Below are positions 10,130 through 21,123 of a DNA stretch of 64,000 nt, one piece after another. Numbering within the stretch: position 1 is the stretch's first letter; every line of letters begins with the position of its first letter. Origin of the DNA: Ornithodoros turicata (taxonomy: Eukaryota > Arthropoda > Arachnida > Ixodida > Argasidae); NCBI RefSeq assembly GCF_037126465.1, contig NW_026999296.1:1-64000 (forward strand), read 5' to 3'. Below the pieces are notes generated by a model, which was not told where the DNA came from, made no database searches, and saw only the letters and a list, made by a program, of their open reading frames with translations. The translations under genes were made by a program, and so were the position numbers.

Positions 10130-11960
10130 AATCACCGCTCATGTATCAGGGAAATAAAAATGTACATTTGTACTAAGCCCTCTCATTTCATTGTGAGTGA
10201 ACAGAACATGGATAGATGTTTGTGTGGTCTCTTCTCCGTTGTGTGGCACACGTTTTTGCTTGTTGTGGTGATCATTGAGCTAACGAAGCTTCCATCCTCT
10301 TCCCTTCACTTCATCAGGGCAATTGCAGCAAAGAAGCTGAAACTGAAAAATATGTTTATGTACATTCGTGCCCTTTGACTTGCTTGTGGTATGCATTTGG
10401 AGTGAAAACGGTAAACCGAAGCGTTTCTGGTGTTACCCTAACACGAAACGAAACACGCGCAGCTGCAAAAATTGCTTAGAGACACCAATCTTACAAGGAC
10501 CTATTACGATAACGAATGCTCAGATGTATGCTGTTTGTGCTTAGAACGTGAGTTAAAACTTCGCCGCTGCCAGGCAACATTACTCTCTTGGGCAGAACAA
10601 TTGGGTCGACATCACTCTGGCTATGGAATCTCACTATCTAAAAGGGCTGTGATCTCACGGTCCTTGTATCTAAATAAAAAAAAAAAATGTAACTGTTTGC
10701 AAACGTTGTCACTGCCTGTGATGGACTAGGAAAGCATTCCTTAAATCACAAAGACCTGCATGTCGCCACTGAAAGCAGGAGGCATGAAACCTTGTCGTTC
10801 CTCATATTTGCATTTCCATAAATGACTTGCATGTTCATAGAAAAGCATTATATATATATATTATATGTGTATTGCAAAAGAGGAGGGCAAATCCATGTAC
10901 TTACCACAGTCTGTCTTCCAGTCAAACAGTCCTCACGGAGAAAAAAATCTTCATCTGGAATCCCGAGTGGATAACTTGAAAAAAAAAAGTTTTCCACCTC
11001 TTCTCCATTGTATAGCACACATTTTGCCTTGTTGTCAAGGAAGATCTCAAACTCTTCCCTTCAACCTCCTCGGAGTAGTTACAGCAAAAGAAGGAAGATG
11101 AACTGGAAAAATATGTTTAGGTCAAACCATAACCAAACGATGAAAAAAAAAACACCGTTTCGCTAAGTTTAAATGCAAAGAAACATGCAGTAGCGAGGAC
11201 TGAACATTTCCTAAAGTAGGCTTTCCCCCAATGCACGTAGGAGTTGGGTGAAGACTAGCTACATCTCACAAATGAAGGTAGACACATTCCTTTCTTTCTG
11301 ACCTGTTTGTCATTGACGTGCAGGTGAAGTGTTCTGTTGTTACCCGAACATGAAATGAAAGAGAGAAGCTAAAAAATGCTTAGATAAGTCGATCTTACAA
11401 GACCAAAATGCGAGATGACCCTTCAACCTCGTCGGAGTAGTTACAACAAAGACGATGAACTGAAAATATGTTTATGAAGAACCAAAGTCACAATTAAAAA
11501 AACACCGTTCCACTGAATTGAAATGCAAAGAAACAAGCAATCCAGCAAGACTGAGCATTTCCTAACGTTGACTTCCCGCAACGCACGTAGAAGTTAGGTG
11601 AAGACGACTTGTAAAGTAGCAATGTCCTCCAAAACATACAACGCAATGCAATGTCCTAAATAAACAAATAATGTTTACTGTTTGCAATCGTTATTTTTCA
11701 TTTCATCTACTGCGACGATCTAAGAAGGTGTACTTTAAAATCACAAAGATTTCCATGTCGGCAGTGGGAAGGAATGAACTCTTTTCTTTTTTTCTCACGT
11801 ACTATGCATTCCATAAATGGTTGTGACCTTGCCACGCTCACAGGGGGAAGAACTTATAACAAGAGAAAAGAAAAAAGCATGTACTCACCTTAGTCTGCTT
11901 TTCCAGTCAAACACCCGCACGGAAAAACCTAGCTGGAATGTCAAGTGAATCCACCTGAAA
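10130..11960. repeat. Degenerate duplication of a ~1 kb unit
   Basis: Several passages recur about 0.9-1 kb apart: the run around AAATATGTTTATG (10350, 11080, 11465), TTACAAGGACC/TTACAAGACC (10490, 11395), AATGCAAAGAAACA (11170, 11520), and the pair CAAAGACCTGCATGTCG/CAAAGATTTCCATGTCG (10745, 11745). The last pair leads into similar sequence ending in ...CAGTCAAACA and ...TGGAAT (10920-10970 and 11900-11945). No protein signal spans it. Its identity is unknown. Confidence 0.6.
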
Positions 11961-13440
11961 ACAATCAAGTGGCATTCATTGACATTCCAGCCCAGCCCGG
12001 AAAGCGTTGCGGACGAACTGTCTTATATAGAAGTCGCTTCGCTTGCCTATGAGAGTGCAGCATCGACCGTCCGCCCCAAAGACGTGATGAGGAAAGTGAT
12101 ATTATCGTTTATTCCTTGAGAGGTAATTACAGCTTTACCCGGGCTGGCTCGCTCTGTTCAGAAATCAAAGCAGTCAGCATGGAGGTAGCTGTCATTAGTA
12201 TACTGCGTCTTTTTTTCTTCTTCTTTTTCCTGCGGCGCAACATGTATCGCATAGTAATTATTTTTCCTGTCTTCGAGTTGCAAAGGGCGACACCGGCTAG
12301 AGTAAAAAAGGTACGACCTTTATCCAACGATTGTCTTATATGCAAATGCTTGCTATTACAATAACATCGTGTATCTTCGATCGTTTGGATTCGACTTGCT
12401 CGCGTGCTCATGCAAATCAGCAGAAGAGATATCACAGTCTGAGTGAAACAGCGTGACCTTCAGCCATCCCGTCGTCTAATATGCAAAGCGTCGCTAACAC
12501 AACAACATCTTAATGGAATACGGAAAAAGTGATCTTATCATTTCTCGAGAGTTAATCCGTGTCGTACACAAAACGGATTAATGGGGAGAGGTAGCCGGTC
12601 GACTACAAGTCCAAGCATGTGTAATGAAATCCTACAATGAATATCATGATGTTTCCCCATGATGCGTCGGATGTCGAATTTCGAAGCGGTAAGCCTTTGT
12701 CGGTTTACACGCCCTTAGCACCCTGTCCATATTCACGTCTCATACTAGCTACGCCATACCTTGCAATTCGCAACGATTTGTTTGCGGCGGGCCGGTGCAT
12801 TTTTTTTCTTTTTTTCGATCGGTTGCCGAAGATCAGAGCTGTAGGCCTTAATTTATTTATTTTTTTTCGGTTACGCTCTTAGCGCTCTGAAGTTTAAGTA
12901 TATACTGTCTCGTTCGCACTTCGGAAGGAGTCGATTGCTGATCAACCATTTCCATTAGGCAGACGATAGCGAGGTGTCCTACTGTCGACTTTAAAACGTA
13001 ATAAGAAAAAAAATATTTGAACAATGTTGTGCCATGTATGAATCGAGCTATCGTTTTTATTCTTGCAGGGATCCATAAACAAAACACAGAAGCCGACACT
13101 GAAGATTTTTGTTTAAGTTTAATTTGTACAAGCTTTCGCGTGGAGGTCCACGCTTCCTCTGTATTTTGTTTATGAGATCTACAGGACTTGACTCCCCTCT
13201 TCGTATACGCTTTTGCAGGATCGAGTAAGAATTGTGCAACTATCCATAAAAAATTAATCTTCGTAATCTTATTATTATTTCTTTATTTACTAAGATCCTT
13301 AGATGGATGAACGGTTATGGCACATTTCTGATTTCATAACTAAGCTAATTATTCATTGTTAACGTAGTTTGTTTAAAACAAGAGGTATATCATTCTGATG
13401 GAACTACACAATTAAGATGACATTCAGTGAGTGCATCCTA
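11961..13440. other. No gene recognised
   Basis: Only short, low-complexity or lysine/arginine-rich open frames occur. A TATATAAG on the minus strand near 12026 lies about 70 bp from an exon-like segment at 11889-11954, but no larger gene model could be built. Short A/T runs occur near 12210, 12800 and 12855. Confidence 0.4.
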
Positions 13441-13444
13441 CAGG

Positions 13445-14100
13445 CAAGCAAAGGGGTTGGTGCCCCCACGTGGTCAGCCACAACTGGTCAGGTTTAAAAT
13501 CTGCGAGAGGGTGGAGGTAAACTTATTAAGAAGTATAACGACAGCTTCGTGGGCTGGTTCAACTGCGTTTGAGAGTAAATTGATGTAGAACTGGTCTGCC
13601 ATTTTTTATTGTTCTGACTAATCTCCGTTTGCATGCACCGTTTTTATAAGACTGAGGTGCGTGCCCAGTCTTAGTTATTTACATAGTAGGTGTGCATGCA
13701 ACCTAATTATCATAAGAAGCGCGTGTTGCGCGTGCGAGGGACTTGCTGGAGGCTGGCTTACGATATGGGGGCTGGTGCCCACGTGGTTAATTCCTCAGAT
13801 GACACAGTGAGGTCGGTATCACTCTGACGTGGTTTACTCCAACACAGTAGGGCGTGCACCTAATTATAATATTAAGAAAGGCATGTTGCAGGGATGGCTT
13901 ACCAGATGGAGTCGTGAAAGTGGGCTGGTGCCCACGTGGTTAATTCCTCAGATGATACAGTGAGGTCGGTATCTGTGGGCTGGCGCTCACGTGGTTTAGC
14001 CCTAATTAACATTCGCAAGAGCGGGATGGGGCGGGGACGGGGGCGGTCTTGTTTGCTGATGCTAAATACGCTAGCTAGCGTATCTAGCAATTGTTTTGCT
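13445..14100 (+). repeat. Short repeats with GGCTGGTGCCCACGTGGTTA motif
   Basis: The block GCTGGTGCCCACGTGGTTAA with the following TTCCTCAGATGA and ACAGTGAGGTCGGTATC occurs at 13771 and 13924, about 153 bp apart. Weaker relatives are at ~13458 and ~13977. The CACGTGGTTAA core looks like a decayed tRNA A-box region, so these may be SINE heads. Small palindromes (TACGCTAGCTAGCGTA) follow at ~14066. Confidence 0.5.
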
Positions 14101-14139
14101 AGATAGGCACTGCTAGATACACTACATTTCTAGACTACT

Positions 14140-15010
14140 GGGGGGTATTCCCACGTCTACGAGTTTTACCCACGGTTGTCATTAAAAACGCGGGTTTCTG
14201 CACTGTAATAGGATAATGTGGGACTGTGTATGTGGATTACATTATTGCGGGACTACTCCCATGTCCGCGGGTATAACTCATACTTTTCATTCAATATGCG
14301 GTTTTCTGCACCATAATGGGATACTGTGGGTGCGACAATTTGGATTACGGTATTGCGGGACTATTTGCATGTGTGCCGATTTTACCCATCGTTTTCACTA
14401 AAAACGCCGGTTTCTGCACTGTAATGGGATACCTCGGGATTGTCTATCTGGGTTACGAGATTGTGGGACAAAACCGTCGTCTACGGGTATTACCCATCTA
14501 ATTAAAAACGCGGTTTTTTGCACTGTAATGGTATACTGTGGGACTGCCTCTCTGGACTGCGATGTTGTGAGGCTATTCCCATGTCTATGGGTTTTACCTA
14601 TGGTTTTCATTAAAAACGTGAGTCTCTGCACTGTAATCTGGACTGGACTGTCAATCTGGATTGCAATATTGAGGGACTATTCCAATGTCTACGGGTATTA
14701 CCCATGCTTTTCATTCAAAGTACAGATTTCTGTACTATAATGGGATGCTGCGGGTCTGTGAAATATCAAATAAAATATTGTGGCGCTATTCCCGTGCCTG
14801 CGGGCATAACCCGTGCTTTTCACGACAAATAATGGTTTATGTACCGTAATAGGATACTGTACGACCGCCAGCCTTGCTTACGGTGTTGTGGAACTGTTCC
14901 CATGTGTGCGGGTATTACCCATGCTTTACATTAAATATGCGGGTTTCTGCACCGTAATGGGATACAGTTGTGACTGCCAGTCTCGATGACGCTATTGTGG
15001 GGCTATTCCC
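14140..15010 (+). repeat. Minisatellite array, ~107-bp unit, forward block (8 copies)
   Basis: A unit of about 104-111 bp repeats. The core GTTTCTGCACTGTAATGGGA is near 14192, 14303, 14408, 14512, 14620, 14727, 14830 and 14940. The rest of the unit reads TACTGTGGGACTGTCAATCT, a GATTACGATATTGTGGGACT run, then a CTACGGGTATTACCCATG segment. Copies differ at roughly one base in seven. Open frames across the array (FCTVMGYCGT...) only reflect a unit length close to a multiple of three. Confidence 0.9.
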
Positions 15011-16598
15011 GCGGGATACTGTGATCCAGATAGAGTCACATAGTATTCTATTACAGTCCAGAAATCTTCATTTAAAAGCATAACCGTAATAACCGTATAC
15101 ATGGAAATAGTCCCACAATACAGTGAGCAGGATTGACAGACCCCACAATATCCTATTACAGCGCAAAAAACCCGCGTTTTATTTAAAATCACAGGGAATA
15201 CCCGTAGACGTCGGAATAGCCCCAGAATATCGTAATCAAAACTGACAATTTAACAGTATCTCACTAAGGTGCAGAAAAGAAACCCGCGTTTGTAATGAAA
15301 ACCACGGGTAAAATGCGTAGACTTGCGAATAGTCCTACAATGCCGTTACCCAGATTGGCAGTCCCACAGTACCCCATTATGGTGCAGAAACCCGCATTTT
15401 GAATGAAAAGTACGGGTAATACCCGTAGACGTGGGGATAGCCCCAAAATATCGTCATCGATACTGTCAGTCACATAGTATCCCATTACAGTGCAGAAACC
15501 CGCGTTTTTAATGAAAACCATTGGTAAAATCCTTAGACATTGGAAGAGCCCCAGAATACCGTAATCCAGATTGACAGTCCCGCAGTGCCCCAATATGGTG
15601 CAGAAATCCGCATTATTAATGAAAAGCGTGTGCAATGCCCGAGGCATGGGAATTGCACCAAAACATCGTAATCAAGATTGACAGTCCCGCAGTATCCTAT
15701 TAGTGCAAAAACCCGCATTTTTAATGAAAAGCACAGGGAATACCCATAGACATGCTTACAGTCCCAGGGTATCGTAATCAAGATTGACAGTCCCACACTA
15801 TCCCATTACTGCAGAAACTCACATAGTTAAAAAAAAGCATGGCTAATACCCGCACACATGGGATAGTCCCACCACTATACAGTTATACTGCAGAAACCCA
15901 CATTTTGAATGAAAAGCATAGGTGATACCCATAGGCATGGAAATAGTCCCACAATATCGTAATTCAGATTGACGGTCCCATAGTATCCCATTACAGTGCG
16001 ACAAACGCGTTTTTAATGGAAAGCACGGGGAATACCCGTAGTCTTGCTTATAGTCCAAGGATATCGTAATGAAGATCAACAGTCCCTCAGTATCCCATTA
16101 CAGTGGAGAAATCCGCATATCTAATGAAAAGCATGGGTAATACCCGTACACATGGGAATAGTCCCACAATATCGTAATACATATTGACAGTCCCAGAGTG
16201 TCCCATTACAATGCAGGAACCCACGTTTTTAATAAAAGCAAGGGTGATATCTGTAGCCATCGAAATAGTCCCACAAGTTGCATTCCAGATACCCAGTCCC
16301 GCAGTGTCTCATTGCACAGCAGAAACCCGCGTTTTTAATGAAAACCATGGGTAAAACCCGTAGACATGGGAATAGTCCCATAATATCGCAGCAAGATTGG
16401 CAGTCCCACAGTATCCAATTACAGTACAGAACCCACGTTTAATAAAAACCATGGGTAAAACTCGTACACATGGTAATAGTCCCACAGTACCATAATCCAG
16501 ATTGACAGTCCCACAGTATCCCATTATGGTGCAGAAACCCACATTATTAATGAAAAGCATGTGCAATACCCGTACACATGGAAATTGTCCCAAAATAC
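15011..16598 (-). repeat. Same minisatellite in opposite orientation (about 15 copies)
   Basis: From about 15010 the same unit runs on the other strand, with cores CATTACAGTGCAGAAACCCG near 15044, 15156, 15258, 15376, 15483, 15591, 15697, 15797, 15885, 15990, 16095, 16207, 16312, 16417 and 16526. The switch occurs inside a unit (GGGGCTATTCCC then GCGGGATACTGTGATCCAG). With the forward block this makes an inverted pair of arrays of about 0.9 and 1.6 kb. Confidence 0.9.
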
Positions 16599-16913
16599 AA
16601 AACAAAAGTCACGTAGCTCACACATAGCCACGTGGATTCAATTGCATGAAAAATGGATTAAATTATGTGAAATGAGGATTAACTCCTCAGTCCCGACGCT
16701 AATAGGGAGGATCAGCGCGAGTTTACACGCATTACCGTGCGTGATGGGACCCCGACAATATGCCCATTTTTTGTTTAGAGCGTGTTCCGATGCCTTCGGG
16801 TACTTTCTGACTGTATCATATGAGATGCTGTGGGTCACTGCAGAGACATTTATGAAACGATAGTTCTTCACCTATGAGTTTATTTTTCATTGGTAAAAAC
16901 GTGCCGAATGATA
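16599..16913. other. Unassigned sequence between minisatellite and hAT MITE
   Basis: Contains a few GGATTAA motifs (16652, 16677). Similar motifs recur beyond the transposase at 19977-20045, so they might be subterminal parts of the piggyBac element. No TTAA-flanked terminus could be fixed. Confidence 0.3.
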
Positions 16914-16921
16914 CAGTCTGC

Positions 16922-17557
16922 CAGTGATGGCCAGTAGTTAACTACGTGTAGTTAAACTACTAGTTAAACTACCTGATTGTAGTTAAAAAGTAGTTATCAA
17001 CTACTTGCAGAAATGTAGTGGCAACTACTAGTTAAACTACTATTTCAAGTAGTTAACTACAGTAGTTAAGTTACTGAAGGCGCCAACTATACTTCCGATT
17101 TTGCCGCAAGCTTTAGGCACGATTGTGCTTCCGACTTTTACCTTGAGCTACTTGTTTGATGAGAACGGAGGTGCAGAGCAATTGTGTCGTGCATGTGTAC
17201 TAAATCTTCACTCTTAATGCTTGTCTAGTGAAGTCTCATTTGATTTGCTGTGAAATAATTCTGCAACTTAGTTTATCGCGTAGGCACAGAAAAAATTCCG
17301 CCGCAAGCTTTGTATTTGACGATCGTAGCAATGGCTTGAGCCAAAGTTTATTATTGCTTGTGATTCATATTTAGGTGTCCATCAAGGGATTCGTGTTGGT
17401 GGACAACGTTACGTAGTTATAAGTAGTTGCAGTAGTTAAAAAAGTAGTTTTAATTACTCTCCCGAAAAGTAGTTGAACTACTAGTTAAACTACTCAATCA
17501 CAATGTAGTTAGTACTTATAGTTAAACTACTGTAGAAGTAGTTATTGGCCATCACTG
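16922..17557. mobile_element. hAT-type MITE, 636 bp, exact 8-bp target duplication
   Basis: The termini are perfect 12-bp inverted repeats, CAGTGATGGCCA. The flanks CAGTCTGC (16914-16921 and 17558-17565) are identical, the 8-bp target duplication expected for hAT transposition. Both subterminal regions are packed with GTAGTTAACTAC-type motifs; the middle is unique. No transposase is encoded. The perfect duplication suggests a fairly recent insertion. Confidence 0.92.
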
Positions 17558-17654
17558 CAGTCTGCAGAAAGTGGGCTTACTTTGACACACTGTGTTTAAA
17601 AATATATAAAATATTCGTTTCTGACGTAACAGGTAATTTCGGTAAGTTAATTCC

Positions 17655-19490
17655 GTCTTATTTCTGGGTGTGGAACCCCTTGTAACAATTGCGACTCCCG
17701 TTGAAGCAAAGAAATATTTTACATTCTTTGCAACGCACTGCTGTGAGTTCCTTGCAGCCGGGAAGCCTGCAGCGGCTTCGCGCTTTTTGTGTCGTGCCCA
17801 TTTCTGGCATGTGAAGTGCACCACAGCTTCGCTTCTTGGGTGGATGCAAAGGTAGGAATGGCTTTCGGCTTCCAGGTGTGTCTTCGTCCGTGCTGCTGTC
17901 ACTGGTTTCGACAATGTCCTGAACGTAGATCAACCCTTCAGCAACACGCATGCGGAAGTCCAAATAGTCCAAAATATCTTTAGGATTTTTCCCTTTCGAC
18001 TGCATGGAACGACGGTACCTCACCCACGCTGCTGCACACGCGAAGTCAAACATGTGGAATACCATGCGGACTGTCCACGTGTTGGTTCTGGTCCTACTTC
18101 GGTACATACTGATGCATCTGTCTAGTTGGTCGACGCCTCCCATGAATGCATTATATTTCGTGAGTGCGTCAGCCTTTCAACAGTAATGTACTGCTTTGTT
18201 TTTTTACACCATCTGCGGCATGTTGTAACCGGCTCCTTTCCGAACATGGTAGATGCAACTAGAACCTGTCGACTGTCGTACCATTGGACGAGTGACACTG
18301 CACCATCGCTGCGAGGTACTTGTTCACTTGTACCTCTGCCCCCTTGCTTGAGCTGGCTTTCGGATCTCAGCTTGTTGGCCGCCGGGATTCGTGAGCGCAT
18401 CAGTGTTCCGCAGCCACTGATGCCGTGTTGCAGCAATTTATCTAAAAGCGCTACTGATGTAAAATAACAGTCCGTGAAAATGCAGGTTCCTGCTTGCAGG
18501 GATTCACAGAGCTTTAGTACAACTTTTCCTCCAATATCAAAGTCTTCACAAACGACGGCGCCTTTGATAGTACAACCCTTTCCCGCTTACATCGTGAAAT
18601 CTAGGGGAATGCCATCGGGTGTGGCCAAAACAAAGTTTTTGAGCCCAACGGGGTTCGGCTTCCCCCTGACATACTGGCGCATTTTCACCTTCCCATGGAA
18701 CGGCACGATTTGCTCGTCTATCGAAACGTACGCATGCATTCCTGCTGGACAGCGTTCAACAACGGCCGAACCTTCCAAAACGCATCTTCTCGTTTTTCGT
18801 CAGTAAGTACGTTGTCGTCGTCCACGAGTTTCACGGCATTTCGTAGGGAGTGGTATCGGTCCCTTGTCATTGCGGACACAACCATCGGAACTCTAGTCTT
18901 CCGTGCCTATGCCATCCTTGTCCTTGGGTACTGGGGCGAATATGAAAAATTCTATGAGGTTATTCAGTCACTCAAAAAAATTTCGGCGTGCCTCACCCCC
19001 AAGACATGATATGGCCATGCTCACCACGAACATCTTCCATAGTTCAGTGGCTGTGGTACCACAGCTTCTTCCTGTTATCTTGATTGCCCAGGATTCGCAG
19101 GCGTGAAGCTGAGGAAACGGCAGAACAGGGCACGGTCATGATATCCCACAAACGCAATACGATCTTGTAAATAGCGATGCTCAATCTATGAAGTCAAGCC
19201 GGGAATATTACCTCGTGCTGTGTTTCCAGAACAAACGGCCCGCTTCCTTCTTCTTCGTCTTTCTCCGCAGTGGCGCATAGCACGGGGCAATTGGCCACGG
19301 ATCGTGACATGACCGCTTCCCCATACGCTTCCTTTTTAGCTTCCGTTTGTGTCGGTGCACTCTTCTTCCTCGTCTTCTGCTTCTTCTGAACAAGAAGACG
19401 CTTCATATTCACTGTCCTCATCGGCACCTTCAATTTCTGAATCCCCATTGAGCAGCGCAGCAAGGATCTCTTCTTCATTTAGAGTCTTCC
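17655..19490 (-). pseudogene. piggyBac-family transposase with few lesions
   Basis: Reads from about 19490 down to the stop just below 17658, about 600 codons, the normal family size. In order: an acidic N-terminus (EEILAALLNGDSEIEG and a Glu-rich run, ~19475-19370); a conserved segment around MTRDRYHSLRNAV (~18875-18840); first catalytic Asp in [12 protein letters not shown] (~18717); [10 protein letters not shown] (~18650); second Asp in FTDCYFTS (~18470); third Asp in NAFMGGVDQLD (~18135); and a C-terminal Cys-rich finger (CRLPGC..CKEC..C..C, ~17740-17670). Visible damage: a TAA just below 18590, frameshifts near 18745 and 18165, and less readable sequence at 19330-18900. The family cuts and pastes at TTAA; the termini were not found. 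The hAT MITE sits next to its 3' side. Confidence 0.85.
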
Positions 19491-20107
19491 CTTGTACCAG
19501 GAATCAGAAAGGTAAAACACAGGCGAACGTTAGACAAATAGGCAAACCAAATCATTGTTTCGCAATGCGCACTAATTTCCTAATTGTCAGCAGAGTGTCC
19601 CCGTGCCGCAGATTTGATAACGATACAAAATCCTGTGTTGATCACTAATATTGCGCTCGTGCTCCTAAAATTTTGTCTAATCCATCAAATTAACGTATCA
19701 GCCTTCTTCTCCAATCACTTTTTGACAACAATAATGGCCTGTAAACAAAATAAATATCATAAACTTACTTGGACCTCGTGCGCGGGCACCTCTATCTTGA
19801 CGTCTCCCCCGCGACTTGCGTGCCATCTGTCAGCTTTTTCTGAATATATGTCGCCGTAGGACACCCTATCGCATGTGCTACATTCGGCACAGCCGTCTGC
19901 GATGCATCATTCTCTCGCAAAAAATTCTGAAACTTTTGTATCATATGTGATACGGGGGGACCGAGGAGGAAGCATGATTAATTCGGATTGCAAAAGGATT
20001 AAATGTCATGATATAAGGATTAAAATGTACGATAAGAGGATTAATAACGGCGGGAAAAGGTGTAGTATGGTTATTGGGCTCCCACTAGAGCTCGTGCGAG
20101 CAGCGTT

Positions 20108-20280
20108 GTATACAGGGTGTCCCAGAGAACGTGTCATTGAATTATAACAAAAACTACACCACCTAGAGTCATGAGGAAAACGGCATTTGTTCTTAGTTAG
20201 TTTTGGCCATCTTCTGATGTGAATGTCGTGTAACGTAAGTTTAATTATGCAAATTTTTGCGAGCCGAAGTCGGGAATATA
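20108..20280 (+). mobile_element. Truncated mariner-type MITE (TACAGGGTGTCCCAG end)
   Basis: TATACAGGGTGTCCCAGAG at 20109 is a common arthropod mariner-like terminus. No opposite end is visible before the next MITE begins at a TA, so this copy is probably interrupted or truncated. Confidence 0.5.
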
Positions 20281-20282
20281 TA

Positions 20283-20490
20283 CAGGGTGTTCATTAAGGT
20301 TTCATTAGCATTTTTATAAATAGGCGAACAAAAGAAAAGTGGTGCTGTTTTTCTGTTCCTTGAGTGTGAAACAGGTGCTACATAATTAGCAGCACCTGTT
20401 TCTTACACAAGTAGCGTAAAGCTATCATCCGGTTTCCTGTCATCGTTGTGTTTACGTAGCGCTCGTGAAAGCTTAATTTTGAACACCCTG
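20283..20490 (+). mobile_element. mariner-type MITE with central palindrome, copy 1
   Basis: Termini CAGGGTGTTCATTAAG and CTTAATTTTGAACACCCTG are inverted repeats flanked by TA (20281-20282, 20491-20492). The centre carries a hairpin, AAACAGGTGCT...AGCACCTGTTT. Two more copies occur at 47348-47558 and 62604-62806. Confidence 0.88.
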
Positions 20491-20524
20491 TATATATGTT
20501 CGTTAGTCAAACGTCGCCATGCCA

Positions 20525-20569
20525 GTACTGGACAGCTGTTTCTGCCTTCTTGGGCCTCATCAGCAGTAC
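20525..20569 (-). ncRNA. Hammerhead ribozyme motif, copy 1 (slightly degraded)
   Basis: On the minus strand: stem I GTACTG / CAGTAC, core CTGATGA, stem II GGCC-CAAGAA-GGCA (the closing pair beside the core is lost), GAAA, a short stem III around AC-AGCT-GT, then C at the cleavage position. All core residues are intact; the damaged stem II pair may lower activity. Confidence 0.7.
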
Positions 20570-20805
20570 GCAGGCAGGCATCGTTTGAGCGGATGGCGTC
20601 AGAAGGTCACGTAACACGTGATTCCTCCTGTAAGGGTGAGCTAAACGTTCAATACGTGCAGCCAAAGAGCTCCGGCTATTTTTCCCCCTAGTATACTTCA
20701 CTGGCTTTGCACTGGGATTTCAGTGGTATCTTAGCTCACCCAGAAGGGAAGAATCACGTGTTACGTGACCTTCTGACGCCATCCGCTCAAACGTTGCCTG
20801 CCTGC

Positions 20806-20850
20806 GTACTGCTGATGAGGCCCAAGAAGGCCGAAACAGCTGTCCAGTAC
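20806..20850 (+). ncRNA. Hammerhead ribozyme, copy 2 (complete core)
   Basis: Stem I is GTACTG (20806-20811) with CAGTAC (20845-20850), fully paired. The core is CTGATGA (20812-20818). Stem II is GGCC/GGCC with CAAGAA loop (20819-20832). GAAA is at 20833-20836. Stem III is only two pairs (A20836-T20843, C20837-G20842) with an AGCT loop. The predicted cleavage is after C20844. Very short stem III is the form described for hammerheads in Penelope-like elements and retrozymes, which tend to work as dimers. Confidence 0.85.
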
Positions 20851-21037
20851 TGGCATGGCGACGTTTGGCTTACAAACATATGCTATTCCTGCAGCCAAAG
20901 AGCTCCAGCTTTTTCTCTGGTATACTTCACTGGCTTTGCACTGGGCTTTCCGTGGTGACTTATTAGCTCACCCTGACGAGAGAAATCACGTGTTACGTGA
21001 CCTTCTGACGCCATCCGCTCAAACGTTGCCTGCCTGC

Positions 21038-21082
21038 GTACTCCTGATGAGGCCCAAGAAGGACGAAACAACTGTCCAGTAC
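21038..21082 (+). ncRNA. Hammerhead ribozyme motif, copy 3 (degraded)
   Basis: The core CTGATGA (21044-21050) and GAAA (21065-21068) are kept. Stem I has a C-C mismatch next to the core (GTACTC/CAGTAC), stem II has one mismatch (GGCC/GGAC), and the stem III loop is AACT. Confidence 0.65.
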
Positions 21083-21123
21083 TGGAATCGCGACGTTTGT
21101 CTTACACACACACACACACACAC

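Larger units (their letters stand above)
20500..21106. repeat. 232-bp repeat array with hammerhead motifs (one inverted, two direct copies)
   Basis: Copies 2 and 3 are direct (CTGATGA at 20812 and 21044, 232 bp apart). They share the stretch from ATCACGTGTTACGTGACC to CCAGTACTGG. Copy 1 (20515-20645) is the same sequence on the opposite strand, so copies 1 and 2 form a large foldback around 20645-20735. Each copy contains a hammerhead ribozyme-like core. Open frames (LLMRPKKAETAVQYW) are by-products. An AC microsatellite follows at 21104-21123. No Penelope reverse transcriptase was found nearby. Confidence 0.85.

Noticed and set aside
14140..16598. CRISPR-like or coding repeat array with long open frames (FIKNAGFCTVMGY...)
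   Set aside because: Units are ~107 bp without distinct spacers, in two orientations, in eukaryotic DNA. Frames arise because the unit length is near a multiple of three, and they break often.
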